64,000 nucleotides of DNA from Cunninghamia lanceolata (GCA_027924645.1 BSBN01000495.1:62001-126000); one strand, 5' to 3'. Shown: positions 46,742 to 58,276, numbered from the stretch's first letter. Notes: generated from the sequence alone by a model not told the origin. Made by a program: numbers and translations.

Positions 46742-47665
46742 GATGTACAATTAAGGGGTACCATAAATAAACTAGAATTTAGGTAGGGTTGGGAAAAGTT
46801 TGTGAATCATCATGGGCTGGAGATTGGAGATTTTGTTGTGTTCAAGTACATATCCAAGTCATATTTTAAGGTTAAGATATTTCAAAGAACAGGGTGTGTG
46901 AAAAATATCAATGCTCTTTTGCTTATGAATACCAACATTGATACAAATAAAATATGCCCTTCTTCTAATAGAGTATGCAGTTCAAGTCAACTAATGGGCA
47001 GCAAGTTGTTGAATGAGTTGGTTTAATGGGCATGCCTCCTTCTTCAAGGCCCAAGTGGGTAGGAGTGGGATGTACAATTAAGGGGTACCATAAATAAACT
47101 AGAATTTAGGCAGGGTTGGAAAAATTTTGTGAATCATCATGGGCTAGAGATTGGAGATTTTGTTGTGTTCAAGTACATATCCAAGTCATATTTTAAGGTT
47201 AAGATATTTCAAAGAACAGGGTGTGTGAAAAATATCAATGCTCTTCAGCTTATGAATACCAACATTAATATAGATAAAAGATGCCCTTCTTCGAACAGAG
47301 TATGCAGTTCAAGTCAACCAACGGGCAACAAGTTGTCGAATGAGTTGGTTTAATGGGAATGCCTCCTTCTTCAAGGCCCAGGTGGGTAGGAGTGGGATGT
47401 ACAATTAAGGGGTACCATAAATAAACTGAAATTTAGGCAGGGTTGGGAGAATTTTGTGAATCATCATGGGCTGGAGATTGGAGATTTCACTGTGTTCAAG
47501 TACATATCCAAGTCATATTTTAGGGTTAAGATATTTCAAAGAATAGGGTGTGTGAAAAATATCAATGCTCTTTAGCTTATGAATACCAACATTGATAAAG
47601 ATAAAAAATGCCCTTCTTCTAACAGAGGATGCAATTCAAGTCAACCAATGGGCAGCAAGTTGCTA
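46742..47665 (+). repeat. tandem B3-exon repeat, units 5-7
   Basis: Units start at 46742, 47069 and 47396 (spacing 327 each). Open B3 tails are visible at 46802-47026 and 47129-47353 (NHHGLEIGDFVVFKY ... KLLNELV). Unit 7 diverges after GGGCAGCAAGTTGCTAA (about 47665) and runs into single-copy sequence, so it is probably closest to the original gene context. Confidence 0.85.
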
Positions 47666-48529
47666 ATCTTGAATTGGTTTCTGATGAAGAAAACAATGAT
47701 GTTATTGAAGCAATGGAAGAAAATCAAAATTGTAAGTCTAATTTAATTTATTTCAAATTTCAAAGAAGGCATTTGAATTGTAGCTTTACCTAGAGGATTG
47801 GTATAACAAAAACTTAATTATTTTACAAGCCTTTCTTTGAATAACCTTGGACATTATGGACCCTATCATCTAGAAAAGCACATGACAGTGAACTCTGCCC
47901 CACCTTTCAAATCAGATATTTACCTTTTTATTCAATGAAAATGAAGTCATAGAATGTAAACCGACCATGCATATTAGTAAGATCATATTCTCTACCTTCT
48001 ATTCTTATTACTCTTACTTTATTAAGAGAAGAGTGTCAAAAAGAATGGGTTTAATTGTAAGCTAACATAAGGCAAAGTAGTTTTGTTATTACATTTTTTT
48101 GAGGGATCTCTAATAGTCTAAGATAATGCAGTCTTCTATAATATGAACATCTGCATTTGTGTGAATGCTAAGCTTTAATATAGTAGAATATTAAATCAAT
48201 ACAATCAACTATTTATTGGGTTAAAATAACTTAGTTTTTGTAATGGCTTGGGAATGCAAGAGTTGCCAAAAATAGGTGAATGTCCTCTACAATTACCAAG
48301 AGAAAAAAGTTTAGTAGTTCTTGTGGATAGAGCCAGTAAACAATGGGAGATTATTTGCTTGTTTCATAACAATATACCTCCCCTAAGTGCGGGGTGGACA
48401 GCAAGAAACATAGATGTAACCCAATGCAAATCTTTTCTCATAATGATCATCCTTCTGATTTCAATTGTTAATTGCTCACTGTGGATGTACCATACGCAAA
48501 GATTTTCTCATAGTGTGTACACCTATTAG
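47396..48529 (+). pseudogene. B3-type transcription factor gene remnant (two exons)
   Basis: Exon material in unit 7 (47396-47731) gives the C-terminal half of a B3 domain. It continues past the unit edge into an acidic segment (NNDVIEAMEENQN in another frame), followed by a GTAAGT splice-donor-like site at 47732. A second exon-like segment at about 48248-48450 encodes ELPKIGECPLQLPREKSL, VLVDRASKQWEI and LSAGWTA, which resembles the N-terminal strands of a further B3 domain. Together this suggests a multi-B3 (REM-like) gene from which the 327-bp exon was amplified. Frameshifts and stops indicate it is not functional. No promoter is recognised, and the acceptor site of the second exon is uncertain. 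Confidence 0.5.
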
Positions 48530-48691
48530 CATAATGAACCCCAGATGGGCCAGAAAAACATGCCATATAACATTACTAACATTAAAAAAGTTCATAGCCA
48601 TTTTTTTGACATATTCTTGCAACTCAGATATCTTTAAGAGAAGAGTGTCAAAAATGATGGGTTTAACAACCTAACATAAGGCAAAGCAGTT

Positions 48692-49817
48692 TTGTTGAGT
48701 TTAGGGATAGGGTTTAGGGTTTAGGGTTGAAGGATTATGGTTTAAGGTATAGTGTTGAGGGTTGAGGGTTTAGGGTTGATGGATTAGGGTTTAGGGTTGA
48801 CAGATTAGGGTTTAATGTTGAGAGTTGAGGGTTGAGGGTTTAGGGATAGGGTTGATGGTCAAGGGATTAGGGTTAAAGTAGAGTGTTGAGGGTAGAGGGA
48901 TTAGGGATAGGGTTTAGGGTTGAAGGTTTAACGATTGAGGGTTGAGGCTTTAGGTTTGAGGGTTAAGGGATTGGGGTTTAAAATATAGTGTTGAGCACCA
49001 AGGGTTTATGGATAGGTTTTAGGGTTTAAGTTTTAAGGGTTAAGGGTTGAGGGATAGGGTTTAGGGTTTAGGGACAAGGGATTAGGGTTTAAGGTATAGT
49101 GTCGAGGGTTGAGGGTTTAGGAATAGGGATAGTGTTTAGGGTTTAGGGATGAGGGATTAGGGTTGAGGGTTGAGGGATTAGGGTTTAAGGTATAGTGTCA
49201 AGGGTTGAGGGTTTATTGATAGTGTTTAGGGTTAAGGGTTGAGGGATTAGGTTTCAGGGTTGATGGATTAGGGTTTAAGGTATAGTGTTGAGGGTTTAGG
49301 GTTGATAGATTAGGGTTTAGGGTTGACAGATTAATGTTTAATGTCGAGGTTAGGGTTAGAGTATCAAGGATAGAGGGATTAGGGATAGGGTTTGGGGTTG
49401 AAGGTTTAAGGATTTAGGGTTGAGGCTTTAGGGATGAGGGTTTAAGGCTTAAGATATAGTGTCGAGTGTTGAGGGTGTAGGAATAGGGTTTAGGTTTTAA
49501 GGGTTAAGGGTTGAGGGATAGGGATTAGGGTTTAAGGTATAGTGTTGAGGGTTGAAGGTTTAAGGATTTAGGGTTGAGGCTTTAGGGATGAGGGTTAAGG
49601 GATTAGGGTTTAAGATATAGTGTCTAGTGTCAAGCATGTAGGGATAGGTTTTAGGGTTCAAGTTTTAAGGGTTAAGGGTTGAGGGATCAGAGATAAGGGT
49701 TGAGGGATTAGGGTTTGATGTTGTGGGTTGAGTACATTAAGGTTTGAGGGTCGAGGGTCGAGGGATAGGGTTGAGGGTTGAGGAATTAGGGTTAAAGTAG
49801 AGTGTCGAGGGTATAAG
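48692..49817 (+). repeat. degenerate telomere-like array 2
   Basis: TTTAGGG/TTGAGGG/GATTAGGG/ATAGGG variants run continuously for 1.1 kb, again G-rich on the plus strand. Longer composite blocks recur, for example ATTAGGGTTTAAGGTATAGTGT followed by GAGGG. It stops at ATAAG (49813-49817), the left target repeat of the Tork-like element, and continues at 55947. Confidence 0.88.
49813..49817. repeat. target site duplication, left (ataag)
   Basis: ataag precedes the LTR start at 49818 and is repeated at 55947-55951. Removing the element restores GAGGGTATAAGGATTAGGG, a phrase found again at 56373 and 56728 (first as GAGGGTATAAGG). Confidence 0.93.
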
Positions 49818-50836
49818 TGTAAGGAAAGCACAGGTGCAGAAAATAGCTTCCCTAATGTCAATTCAGAGAGGATAATGTAGACAGATAACTTTCAATTCAA
49901 ATACTAAGATAAACACACCAGAAAAACATAATAAACATTCAAGACAACAAAGAATGATATCAGATTTACGTGGGAAAACCCTTTCGAGTAAAAAACCCAC
50001 CACCCCAAGAGAGACTATCTTTATTATAGTAAACTTAATGGTTATAATAAAGATCCCAGCTCTTTTTCTTAAGTATCAATTATACAAAACCGTTCACCTC
50101 ACTTGTACATCTACAGAGAAAACTATATAATCGAATCTCTTCTTCAAATGACAACATTGGTAGATCTATTTATATTTTTAGTCTTCAAGAGCTGAACCGT
50201 TATTCAACGTTTGCCCTAACTATTCGATCTAACTTCCCTAGCGTTGCTACCTTTCAACAATCATAACTGTTCACATTCTCGCGATATGTTTAATCCCACA
50301 TGCACCAGGTCACAGACAACATTCCAATTTATAACCACAAACGATCAGTAAGACTAACATCGGCAATTTTGTTGTTGACAATGATAGTCAAAGGCTCATT
50401 GGGATAACCTTCAGCATCGGCAAATTGTTCAACACTCACTCTGATGGTTCCTTGTCCCACCAATGCCAACACAATGCCTTCATCAGAGTGACCTCTGTCT
50501 ATCGGCCCAAAGTCTTTAAGCTACGCCGATGGTTGTCCTCTCACCGATCATCAGAAGAAACCACCATCGGTGAAATACAAGTCATCGGTAGAGCTTAACA
50601 AGGATATGCCAATAGTGTTAGTCAGTCTGATAACTAGCCTCCGTCGATGAGACCTCGCAGATTAGCCAAGTGCTCCTCACTCCCGCCGATACAAGAAGTC
50701 TGCTCGATTACTAACTCTACATCAGTGTGAACATAACTATCAGTGTAACATTACCAAGGTCTACCGATAGCTTTAGTGTAGCCGATGACCAAGGAAAGAA
50801 TGAGGTAGTAGTAACTTGAGACATTAAGTCTCTTCA
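49818..50836 (-). repeat. 3' LTR of the Tork-like element
   Basis: This is 1019 bp from TGTAAGGAAAGCACAGG to AAGTCTCTTCA on the plus strand, homologous to 54927-55946. It contains many ATCGG/CCGAT words (50355-50790), also seen in the other LTR. Confidence 0.93.
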
Positions 50837-50848
50837 ATCTCCCACTTG
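50837..50848 (-). other. polypurine tract of the Tork-like element
   Basis: The minus strand reads CAAGTGGGAGAT directly before the 3' LTR. Confidence 0.8.
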
Positions 50849-50888
50849 TCAAAGAAATTACTGCTACCTCTTAATCGACATACGACTA

Positions 50889-51602
50889 CTAAGAATTATG
50901 GGCCCGAAGACCCATTCCATCTAGACACCATTTGAACTTGGTTGTGCTCACTAGTTTAGTTAAAACATCAGCGACATTTTCCAAAGTGTCAATCTTTTCT
51001 AGCTTCACCTTCCTGTCTTCCACCATATCATGAATAAAGTGATATTGGACATCAATATGTTTTGTCCTAGCATGAAATGTAGGGTTCTTCACCAAACATA
51101 TAGCACTTTGACTGTCACAGTGAATTTGTATCTGCCCTGCATTAAAACCAATATCAATACACAACCTCTTCAACCAAACAACTTCTTGGTAGGCACGAGT
51201 AGCTGCCATGTACTCTACCTCTATTGTGGACAACATGACTACAGCGTGCCGCTTACTCATCCAACTAATAGCACCACCATTTAACGTGAATACATATGCA
51301 CTGGTGGATCTTCTACTATCAATGTCCCCTACCCAATCAGAATCAACATAACCCTGAATGTTGACAAATTTCTGAGATCCAACTAAGTTTCCATGATAGC
51401 AAATAGCATAATCAGAAGTTCCCTTCAAATACCTCATGACTCTCTTCACAACATCCCAATGTGACCTGCTTGGATTCGCCATAAACTGGCTCAAAACTCC
51501 CATTGCTTGGGCAATGTCTAGTCTAGTACAAACCATTGTGTACATTAAACTGCCAACAACACTTGAAAAAGGCACCTTTTTCATGTCATCAATTTCATTC
51601 AA
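50889..51602 (-). pseudogene. copia RNase H and RT C-terminus (Tork-like)
   Basis: This 237-residue open frame begins near the RT connection (VGSLMYTMVCTRLDIAQAMGV). It includes the RNase H motifs GYVDSDWVGDIDSRRSTS, STIEVEYMAA and HCDSQSAICL, and ends ADVLTKL...GMGLRAHNS. It is the C-terminal end of the polyprotein; the upstream frame is closed by a stop just before 51602. RNase H degrades the RNA strand during cDNA synthesis. Acidic residues of the first motif are intact, but the polyprotein as a whole is broken. Confidence 0.9.
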
Positions 51603-52484
51603 AAATTCTGGACAATCTTCAACAGATAGTTTCGTTCCCTACAAAACTGGAACAACTAACTGTTTGGAATCAGACATGTTAAATTTATCAACAACATTGG
51701 TAATATACTTGCTCTGGCTGAGCCAATCTTTCTCTTAGACCTGTCCCTTTTGATTTCCATTCCCAGAATGTACTTTGCTGCCCCCAGATTCTTCATTTCA
51801 AATTTCAAAGACAACTAAGATTTTAATTCTGAGATCATCCCCTTACCATTGCCGATGAACAACATGTCATCCACATACAGTGCAATTATAAGAATCTGAT
51901 CACCATCAATTTTATAATAGACACAATGATCAGACTTAGATCTCACATATCCCAAAGATAGAACATACGTATCAAATTTTTGATACCACATTCTGGGAGA
52001 TTACTTCAAACCATAAAGAGACTTTTTAAGTTTACATACCAGATGTTCTTTACCTTTTTCCACAAAATGCTCTGGCTGGGACATATAAATTTCTTCTTCA
52101 AGATCCCCATGAAGAAATGCTGGTCACATCCATCTGCTCAATTTCAAAGTCATATGCAGCTGCAAGTGACAACATAAATCTAATGGATGTCAGCTTAGCT
52201 ACAAGAGAAAAGATTTCTCCATAATCTATACCTTCCTTTTGGGAATACCCCTTAGCAACCAGTCTTGCCTCGTACTTTTCAATACGACCATCTGGACCAT
52301 ATTTCTTTTTAAATACCCACTTACAGCCTACATGTTTTCTTCCTTCAGGCAAGGGCACCAGATCCCAGGTTCCATTTTTCTCCAACGATGACATTTTGCT
52401 ATCCATGGCTTCCAACCAAGAATCTAAATTAGGTAAACTAATAGCTTCTTTCACAGTCCTAGGTTCATCAGTATCAGTAAGCAA
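51603..52484 (-). pseudogene. copia reverse transcriptase (Tork-like), frameshifted
   Basis: The open part 52484-52098 holds NGTWDLVPLPEGRKHVGCKWVFKKK (in pieces), KGYSQKEGIDYGEIFSLVAK and the DVTS box. A frameshift near 52115 breaks the following [15 protein letters not shown] segment. The YVDDML-type catalytic box can be followed in another frame near 51870 (minus strand, within the HIQ/DDM segment), and further stops follow. It is non-functional. Confidence 0.85.
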
Positions 52485-52553
52485 AGCATAGGCACAACTT
52501 GAATCAAGTACTAAAAATCCATACCTATCTGGTTATCTTCTTTCACATGTAGA

Positions 52554-53723
52554 TCACCTCAATGGCTGAGGTGCTGGTTCAGGTTCTTGCTCTGGATCTG
52601 AATCTTCAGAGCTACCCAAACCCACATCTGAATCATCTACACTTGGTGTTTGTTGTTCCTCTTTTATAGGGATTAGAGGAATATTAACAACACTCTTTTC
52701 TTTCTTCTCTTCTATCTTTTCTGGCTGAGGATCAATAACCCAAGGTTTCAGCTCTTTGAAAATTACATTCCTGCTGTAAATTACCTTTTCAGTTTCAGGA
52801 TTCCAAAGGTTGTACCCGTTAACACCAACTCCATAGCCAATAAAGATACATTTGACTACCTTGTAATCCAACTTAGACCTTTTTACTTCAAGAATATGAG
52901 CATATGCCTCACAGCCAAAGACACGAATATGTCTTAGGGAAGGCTTCTTTCTAGACCATGCTTCCATAGGTGTCTTATCAACCAATGCCGAAGTAGGAGA
53001 ACGTTTCAGCAAGTAACAAGCTATAGCAACTGCCTCAGCCTAGAACTTTTGTTCAACACCAACATAACTCAACATACTTCTTGCTTTCTCCATCAATGAC
53101 TGGTTCAACCTTTCAACAACTCCATTTTGCTGTGGAGTATAAGGTGTAGTCTTATGCCTTTTTATTCCATGATCAAGACAAAAATTTTCAAAATCTGCAT
53201 TGCAATATTCACCACCGTTATCTATCCTCAAAAATTTTATTTTTCTACCAATCTAATTTTCCACAAGATTTTTAAATTCTTTAAACCGACTGAACACTTC
53301 TGATTTATTTTTCAAAAAATATACAAATGCCCTCCTTGAATAATCATCAGAATGTACATAGTCCAGAACACCAGAAGATTTATGAGAACTAGAGTAAAAT
53401 GAAACACGGTTCTATTTTCCATATATGCAATGGTCACAGAAATCAAATTCCAGATTACAATCAATCAGCCCATCTACCAGGTTTTTGTTCTTCATGGTTT
53501 TTAAACCTTTTTCACCTATGTGGCCAAGTCTATGATGCCAGAGCATTGTTTTCTTTGCAGGGAGTTTAACTTCCATAGAATTTGCATCATGTGTTACAAT
53601 AGTAGCTTTTATAGATACATTATTACAGCACACTAGTTTAGCATCTAACCTATACAGAGTTCCAATGCGTTCACCCTTTGCCAGAACAATAGAACCTCTA
53701 GTCATCTTACAACCACCATTCAC
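52554..53723 (-). pseudogene. copia integrase (Tork-like), several breaks
   Basis: The segment 53723-53412 has WHHRLGHIGEKGL and CDHCIYGK, the zinc-binding HHCC region. 53231-53040 has DNGGEYCNADFENFC and TPYTPQQNGVVERLN, the later catalytic core. 53012-52554 has MEAWSRKKPSLRHIRVFGCEAYAH and a C-terminal acidic tail. Stops or shifts separate the pieces, for example near 53257 and 53039. Integrase would insert the cDNA copy into the genome. Confidence 0.88.
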
Positions 53724-53834
53724 AAAAGTAACTTACACTCCAACATCATTAAGCTTACTAACAAAAAGTAAATTTCGAGCCAGACCTAGTCTGTGTAGTA
53801 CTCCATTCATTCCCTTTATTCTGCCATTCAAGAA

Positions 53835-54224
53835 CTAGATTCTGACTCTTCCTCGGCCAACAATTTCCAGTGTTGAATCACTTGCCAGGAACACCTTCCC
53901 ACTAGCATACGGTTCATACTTAGTGAACCATTCTCTATGAGATGTCATATGAAAAGACACTCCTGAATCCACCAGCCATACATCTTCAGATGCAAGCATT
54001 GCCAAGGCAGCAATGAAGGCATCAGCATCACTCTGAGAAGAATTAGTGTCAGAGAAATTCTTCTTCTTCATCTTTTTCTCCTCTTTGCAATCTTTTCTGA
54101 TGTGTCCTTTCTGCCCACAATTCCAGCACTTTACCTTGGACTTTTTACCAGGAGATTTTGATCTCCCCTCTGATTTGGACTCAGACTTCTTGTCCTTCTT
54201 CTTGTCTCTTTCCTTTGATCTACC
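53835..54224 (-). pseudogene. copia zinc knuckle and protease (Tork-like)
   Basis: The minus strand encodes a Lys/Ser-rich spacer and a CCHC knuckle (CWNCGQKGHIRKDC, near 54130-54085), then WLVDSGVSFHMTSHREWF with the protease Asp-Ser-Gly at about 53970. It follows gag with a stop or frame change near 54225. Protease processes the polyprotein. Confidence 0.85.
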
Positions 54225-54830
54225 TCAAACAGACAGGGCCTCTTTGGCCGTCTCAGAAGATTTCCTCCACATCTCTTCAGATAACAGCAAGGCAACAACC
54301 GCTTCAGTTGTAAATGTGGTTGTTGTACTTCCAATAGCCATCAAAAGATTATCCCATGATTTAGGTAAGGAACATAATAGAAGCATATAGTGATCCTCTT
54401 CTTCTATTTTTACACCTACAGAAGTCAACTGTGCAACAATTGTATTAAAAGTGTTCAGATGATCTACTATAGATGCTCCTTCATCCATCTTCAGAGAATA
54501 CAACTTCTTCCTGAGGAAAAGTTTATTCACCAAGGACTTGCCCTGGTAAATATCTCCCAACTTCTTCCACAAATCTTTGGCTGAGTTCTCCTCATAGATG
54601 TTCAATAGAACAGAATCTGCAAGACTCAATCTTATCAGTCCTTTGGCTTTCCTATCTGCCAAATCCCAATCTTCTTGTTTCATGCCTGAAGGTTTAACCC
54701 TAGACACAACAACCCAAAGATCTCTGTCAACCAGCACATCTTCAACCTTAAGTTTCCACAGCTCAAAGTTTGTGCCATTGAACTTATCAATGTCTATTTT
54801 TCCTAATGTACTTGCCATCTTATTTAACAA
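54225..54830 (-). CDS. copia gag (UBN2-type), Tork-like element
   Basis: This 201-residue open frame starts about 80 bases downstream of the PBS. It shows the standard gag fold region: KFNGTNFELWKLKVEDVL near residue 17, AKDLWKKLGDIYQGKSLVNKLFLRKKLYSLKM near 83-114, and LLCSLPKSWDNLLMAIG near 150. Gag forms the virus-like particle that packages the RNA. The frame ends with a TGA (54225-54227), after which the knuckle continues in the next segment. The second Met (residue 5, MASTLGKI) is an equally plausible start. Confidence 0.88.
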   Translation of the reverse strand: MLNKMASTLGKIDIDKFNGTNFELWKLKVEDVLVDRDLWVVVSRVKPSGMKQEDWDLADRKAKGLIRLSLADSVLLNIYEENSAKDLWKKLGDIYQGKSLVNKLFLRKKLYSLKMDEGASIVDHLNTFNTIVAQLTSVGVKIEEEDHYMLLLCSLPKSWDNLLMAIGSTTTTFTTEAVVALLLSEEMWRKSSETAKEALSV

Positions 54831-54911
54831 AATGAACCGCTACAGAACTCCCACTCACAGAACTGACAAAAAAAAAACCCAACCTACCAACAAGGATAAC
54901 ACGACTGGCCA

Positions 54912-54924
54912 GGCTCTAATACCA
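54912..54924 (-). other. primer binding site (initiator tRNA-Met type)
   Basis: The minus strand reads TGGTATTAGAGCC two bases inside the 5' LTR. It is the copia initiator-Met site with one change relative to the element at 26473. Confidence 0.9.
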
Positions 54925-54926
54925 CT

Positions 54927-55946
54927 TGTATGGAAAGCACAGGTGTAGAAAACAACTTCCCTAATGTCAATTCAGAGAGGATAATGTAGACAGATAACTT
55001 TCAATTCAAATACTAAGATAAACACACCAGAAAACATAATAAACATTCAAGACAACAAAGAATGACACTAGATTTACGTGGGAAAACCCTTTCAGGTAAA
55101 AAACCCACCACCCCAAGAGAGACTATCTTTATTATAGTAAACTTAATGGTTACAATAAAGATCCCAACTCTTTTGCTCAGGTATCGATTATACAAAACTG
55201 TTCACCTCACTTGTACATCTACAGAGCAAACTGTATAATCAAATCTCTTCTTCAAACAATGACACCAGCAAATCTGTTTATATTTTCAGTCTTCAAGAGT
55301 CAAACCGTTACTCAACGTTTGCCCTAACTGTTTGATCTAACTTCCCTAGTGTCACTGCCTTTCAACAGTCATAACTGTTCACATTCTTGTGAGATGTTTA
55401 ATCCCACATGCACCATGTCGCAAACAACATTCCAGTTTATAACCACAAATGATCAATAAGACTATCATCGATAATTTTGTTACTGACGATGACAGTCAAA
55501 GGCTCATTGGGATAACCTTCACCATCGGTGAACTATTCAACACTCACTTCGACGGTTCCTTGTCCCACCGACGCCAACACAATGCCTTCATCGGAGTGAT
55601 CTCTGTCTATTGGCCCAAAGTCTTTAAGTTGTGTTGATAGTTGTCCTCTCGTCGATCATCAGAAGAAACCACCATCGGTGAAAACAAGTCATCGGTAGAG
55701 CTTAACAAGGATATGCCGATAGTGTTAGTCAGTTTGATAACTAGCCTCCATCGATGAGACCTCGTAGATCGGCCAAGTGCTCCTCACTCCCGCCGATATA
55801 AGAAGTCTGCCTGATCACTAACTCTACATCGGTGTGAACATAATTGTTGGTGTAACATTACCAAGGTCTGTCGATAGATTCAGTGTAGCCAATGACCAAG
55901 GAAAGAATGAGGTACAAGCAGTAACTTGAGACATTAAGTCTCTTCA
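54927..55946 (-). repeat. 5' LTR of the Tork-like element
   Basis: This is 1020 bp, TGTATGGAAAGC to CTCTTCA on the plus strand. The outer end is followed by the target duplication ataag. Confidence 0.93.
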
Positions 55947-56895
55947 ATAAGGATTAGAGATAGGGTTGGAGGGTTTAGGGATAAGGGATTAGGGTTTAAG
56001 GTATAGTATTGAGCTCGTTGAGGGTTTAGGAATAGGGATAGTGTTTAGGGTTTAGGATGAGGGATTAGAGTTGAGGGATGAGGGATTAGGGTTGAGGGTT
56101 GAGGGATTACGATTTAGGTATAAGGTTTAGGGTTGAAGGATTAGGGTTTAAGGTATAGTGTTGAGGGTTTAGGGATAGGGTTTAGGGTTGAGGGATTAGG
56201 ATTTGACGTTGAGGGTTGAGGGTTGTGTTTAGGGATAGGGTTGAGGGTTGAGGGATTAGAGTTAAGGGTTGAGGTATTAGGTTTTAACATTGAGGGTTGA
56301 GGGTTGAGGTTCGAGGGTCGAGGGTTTAGGGATAGGGTTGAGAGTTGAGGGATTAGGGTTAAAGTAGAGTGTTGAGGGTATAAGGATTAGGGATAGGGTT
56401 AGAGGGTTTAGGGATAAGGGATTAGGGTTTAAGGTATAGTATCAAGCCCGTTGAGGGTTTAGGAATAGGGATAGTGTTTAGGGTTTAGGTATAGGGTTAA
56501 GGGTTGAGGAATTAGAGTTAAAGGTTGAGGGATTAGGATTTGATTTTGAGGGTTGAGGGTTGAGGCTTTAGGGTTTAGGGTTTAGGGATAGGGTTGAGGG
56601 TCAAGGGATTCGACTTAAGGGTTGAGGGATTAGGGTTTGACATTGAGGGTTGAGGGTTGAGGTTTGAGGGTTTAGGGATAGGGTTGAGGGTTGAGGGATT
56701 AGGGTTAAAGTAGAGTGTTGGGCGTATAAGGATTAGGGATAGGGTTGGAGGGTTTAGGGGTAAGGGATTAGGGTTTAAGGTATAGTATCGATCTCATTGA
56801 GGGTTTAGGAATAGGGATAGTGTTTAGGTTTTAGGGATGAGGGATTAGAGTTGAGGGTTGAGGGATTAGGGTTGAAGGATTAGGGGTGAGGGGGA
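55947..56895 (+). repeat. degenerate telomere-like array 3
   Basis: This continues array 2 beyond the Tork-like insertion. A composite block (AGGGATAAGGGATTAGGGTTT ... TATAGTAT ... TTGAGGGTTTAGGAATAGGG ATAGTGTTTAGG, about 90 bp) recurs at about 55972, 56405 and 56750, so the array has a higher-order organisation of a few hundred bases. It fades out into AGGGGTGAGGGGGAGAG at about 56895. Confidence 0.88.
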
Positions 56896-56994
56896 GAGAT
56901 AAGTGAGATATAGAACATGAGCTAATGGAACTAGAGGTGAGATATTGTAAAGGTGCTATCAAAGGTGAGATAGGCACAAATATTTATGGTTCAA

Positions 56995-57054
56995 TTTATA
57001 GTAGGACAAAACACGAGCACATTATAACGCACTCGCATTTTGTCTTGCTATAGA
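56995..57054. repeat. 60-bp imperfect palindrome, related core
   Basis: It is self-complementary around TTATAA (centre 57024.5). Its core CGAGCACATTATAACGCACTCG resembles that of the palindromes at 43472 and 43575. Mismatches in the core are all C/T or A/G. Confidence 0.82.
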
Positions 57055-58276
57055 AAAGACAAAAAAGTGTTGACCGCCATGATCTAGGCCCACATGCTCT
57101 ATTTTCATGCTGATTATGCACGTGCTCCAACAAAAAAGAAGTGCTTTCATGCTATTGAGAAGTTCACATGCACATTTTACACATTCAACCACCTTTGCAT
57201 GATCTTTCCACCACCTTTTCTACTTTGCCAACTTGAGAAGGAGGAAATAACATAGTTTTCACACCAAGTTTGATATATATCTATTCAAGTTTCAATTTTT
57301 GTAGTGTTGCAATGTTAATTGTGATTCAATTTTAGGAATTTAACATTATAGATTGGTTAATAGTATTGTTGTTAGTAATTATATTTGAGTGTTATTCAAT
57401 TTAACATTGAAAAGGAAGCAAGTGGTGAAAAACTCAAATTGTTGAGGAGTTTGATGCAAGAAGAAAAAACACTACATAATTGGGTCCTCTCTCCATTTGA
57501 ATCTTCATTTTTTAGGTATGTCAAGTCTTTACATGCATGTTCTTTACATTTTCCTTAATTCTATTTGAATTACTTTATCATGCTTTATCATACATGTTTA
57601 AAATAGACACATTCCCAATCAAGAAAGCAACCTACAATCTCGCATGATGCTATGTATATTTTCTACACTTGGGCTCTTTAATAACTATGTGTAATAAATA
57701 GACCTTAACATACCATGATGTCAAACTATACAAGAATAAATCCTTACAACATAATAAAAATACAATCCCACTATTATCTTGTCATATTAACAAGTTAAAA
57801 TACAAACATATAGGTGCCAATATCATACAAGTATGCACATGACATGATGATTTGTATGCACATATCTTGGGCTAGGACATTCCTTATGCATCTATTCATG
57901 ATGATTTGTACATGCACATGACACAACAATTGTTGTCTATTCCTTCACAAGCCACCCAAATCCTAGTACCCCTAGTACCAACAAAACACCTTCTCAATTC
58001 CAAATCCTAGTAGCCCTAGTAACAACAAACATGTCAAATTGGGTCTACCTCAACCTTTTCAAGCATGAAGTCCCATGTACTCTTTTCATGGATGCAATAA
58101 TTTTCTTTGTATGCTTTGTACCTATTTTGGTTGAGTGACATTTGCTCTTTTACATGATGATTGTATGTACCTTTACTATGAAGGGTTGAATGACATATAT
58201 TTTAGTTATTTGTATGGATTCATTTTGTAGGAACTAATATTGGTCTCTTTATCATGCTACAGACAAATTCTCCATC
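57055..58276. other. unannotated sequence, no gene seen
   Basis: This is AT-rich spacer. The end, CATGCTACAG at 58254-58263, could be a splice acceptor in front of the ORF at 58277, but no upstream exon was found. Confidence 0.4.

Larger units (their letters stand above)
49818..55946 (-). mobile_element. complete Tork-like Ty1/copia retrotransposon
   Basis: This 6129 bp insertion has LTRs 49818-50836 and 54927-55946, target duplication ataag, PBS beside the right LTR and purine tract beside the left LTR, so transcription is on the minus strand. Gag-pol domains are in the copia order. RT/RNase H sequences such as GSLMYTMVCTRLDIAQAMGV resemble the Tork/Tnt1 type. The LTRs differ by roughly 5-8% over the part I aligned by eye, mostly transitions, so it is older than the element at 20667. 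It sits inside a telomere-like array. Confidence 0.93.

Noticed and set aside
54046..54948. Plus-strand frames of 114 and 116 codons
   Set aside because: They are antisense to gag and the zinc knuckle of the Tork-like element.
43775..56895. A real chromosome end
   Set aside because: Arrays are internal, degenerate and flanked on both sides by ordinary repeat DNA.
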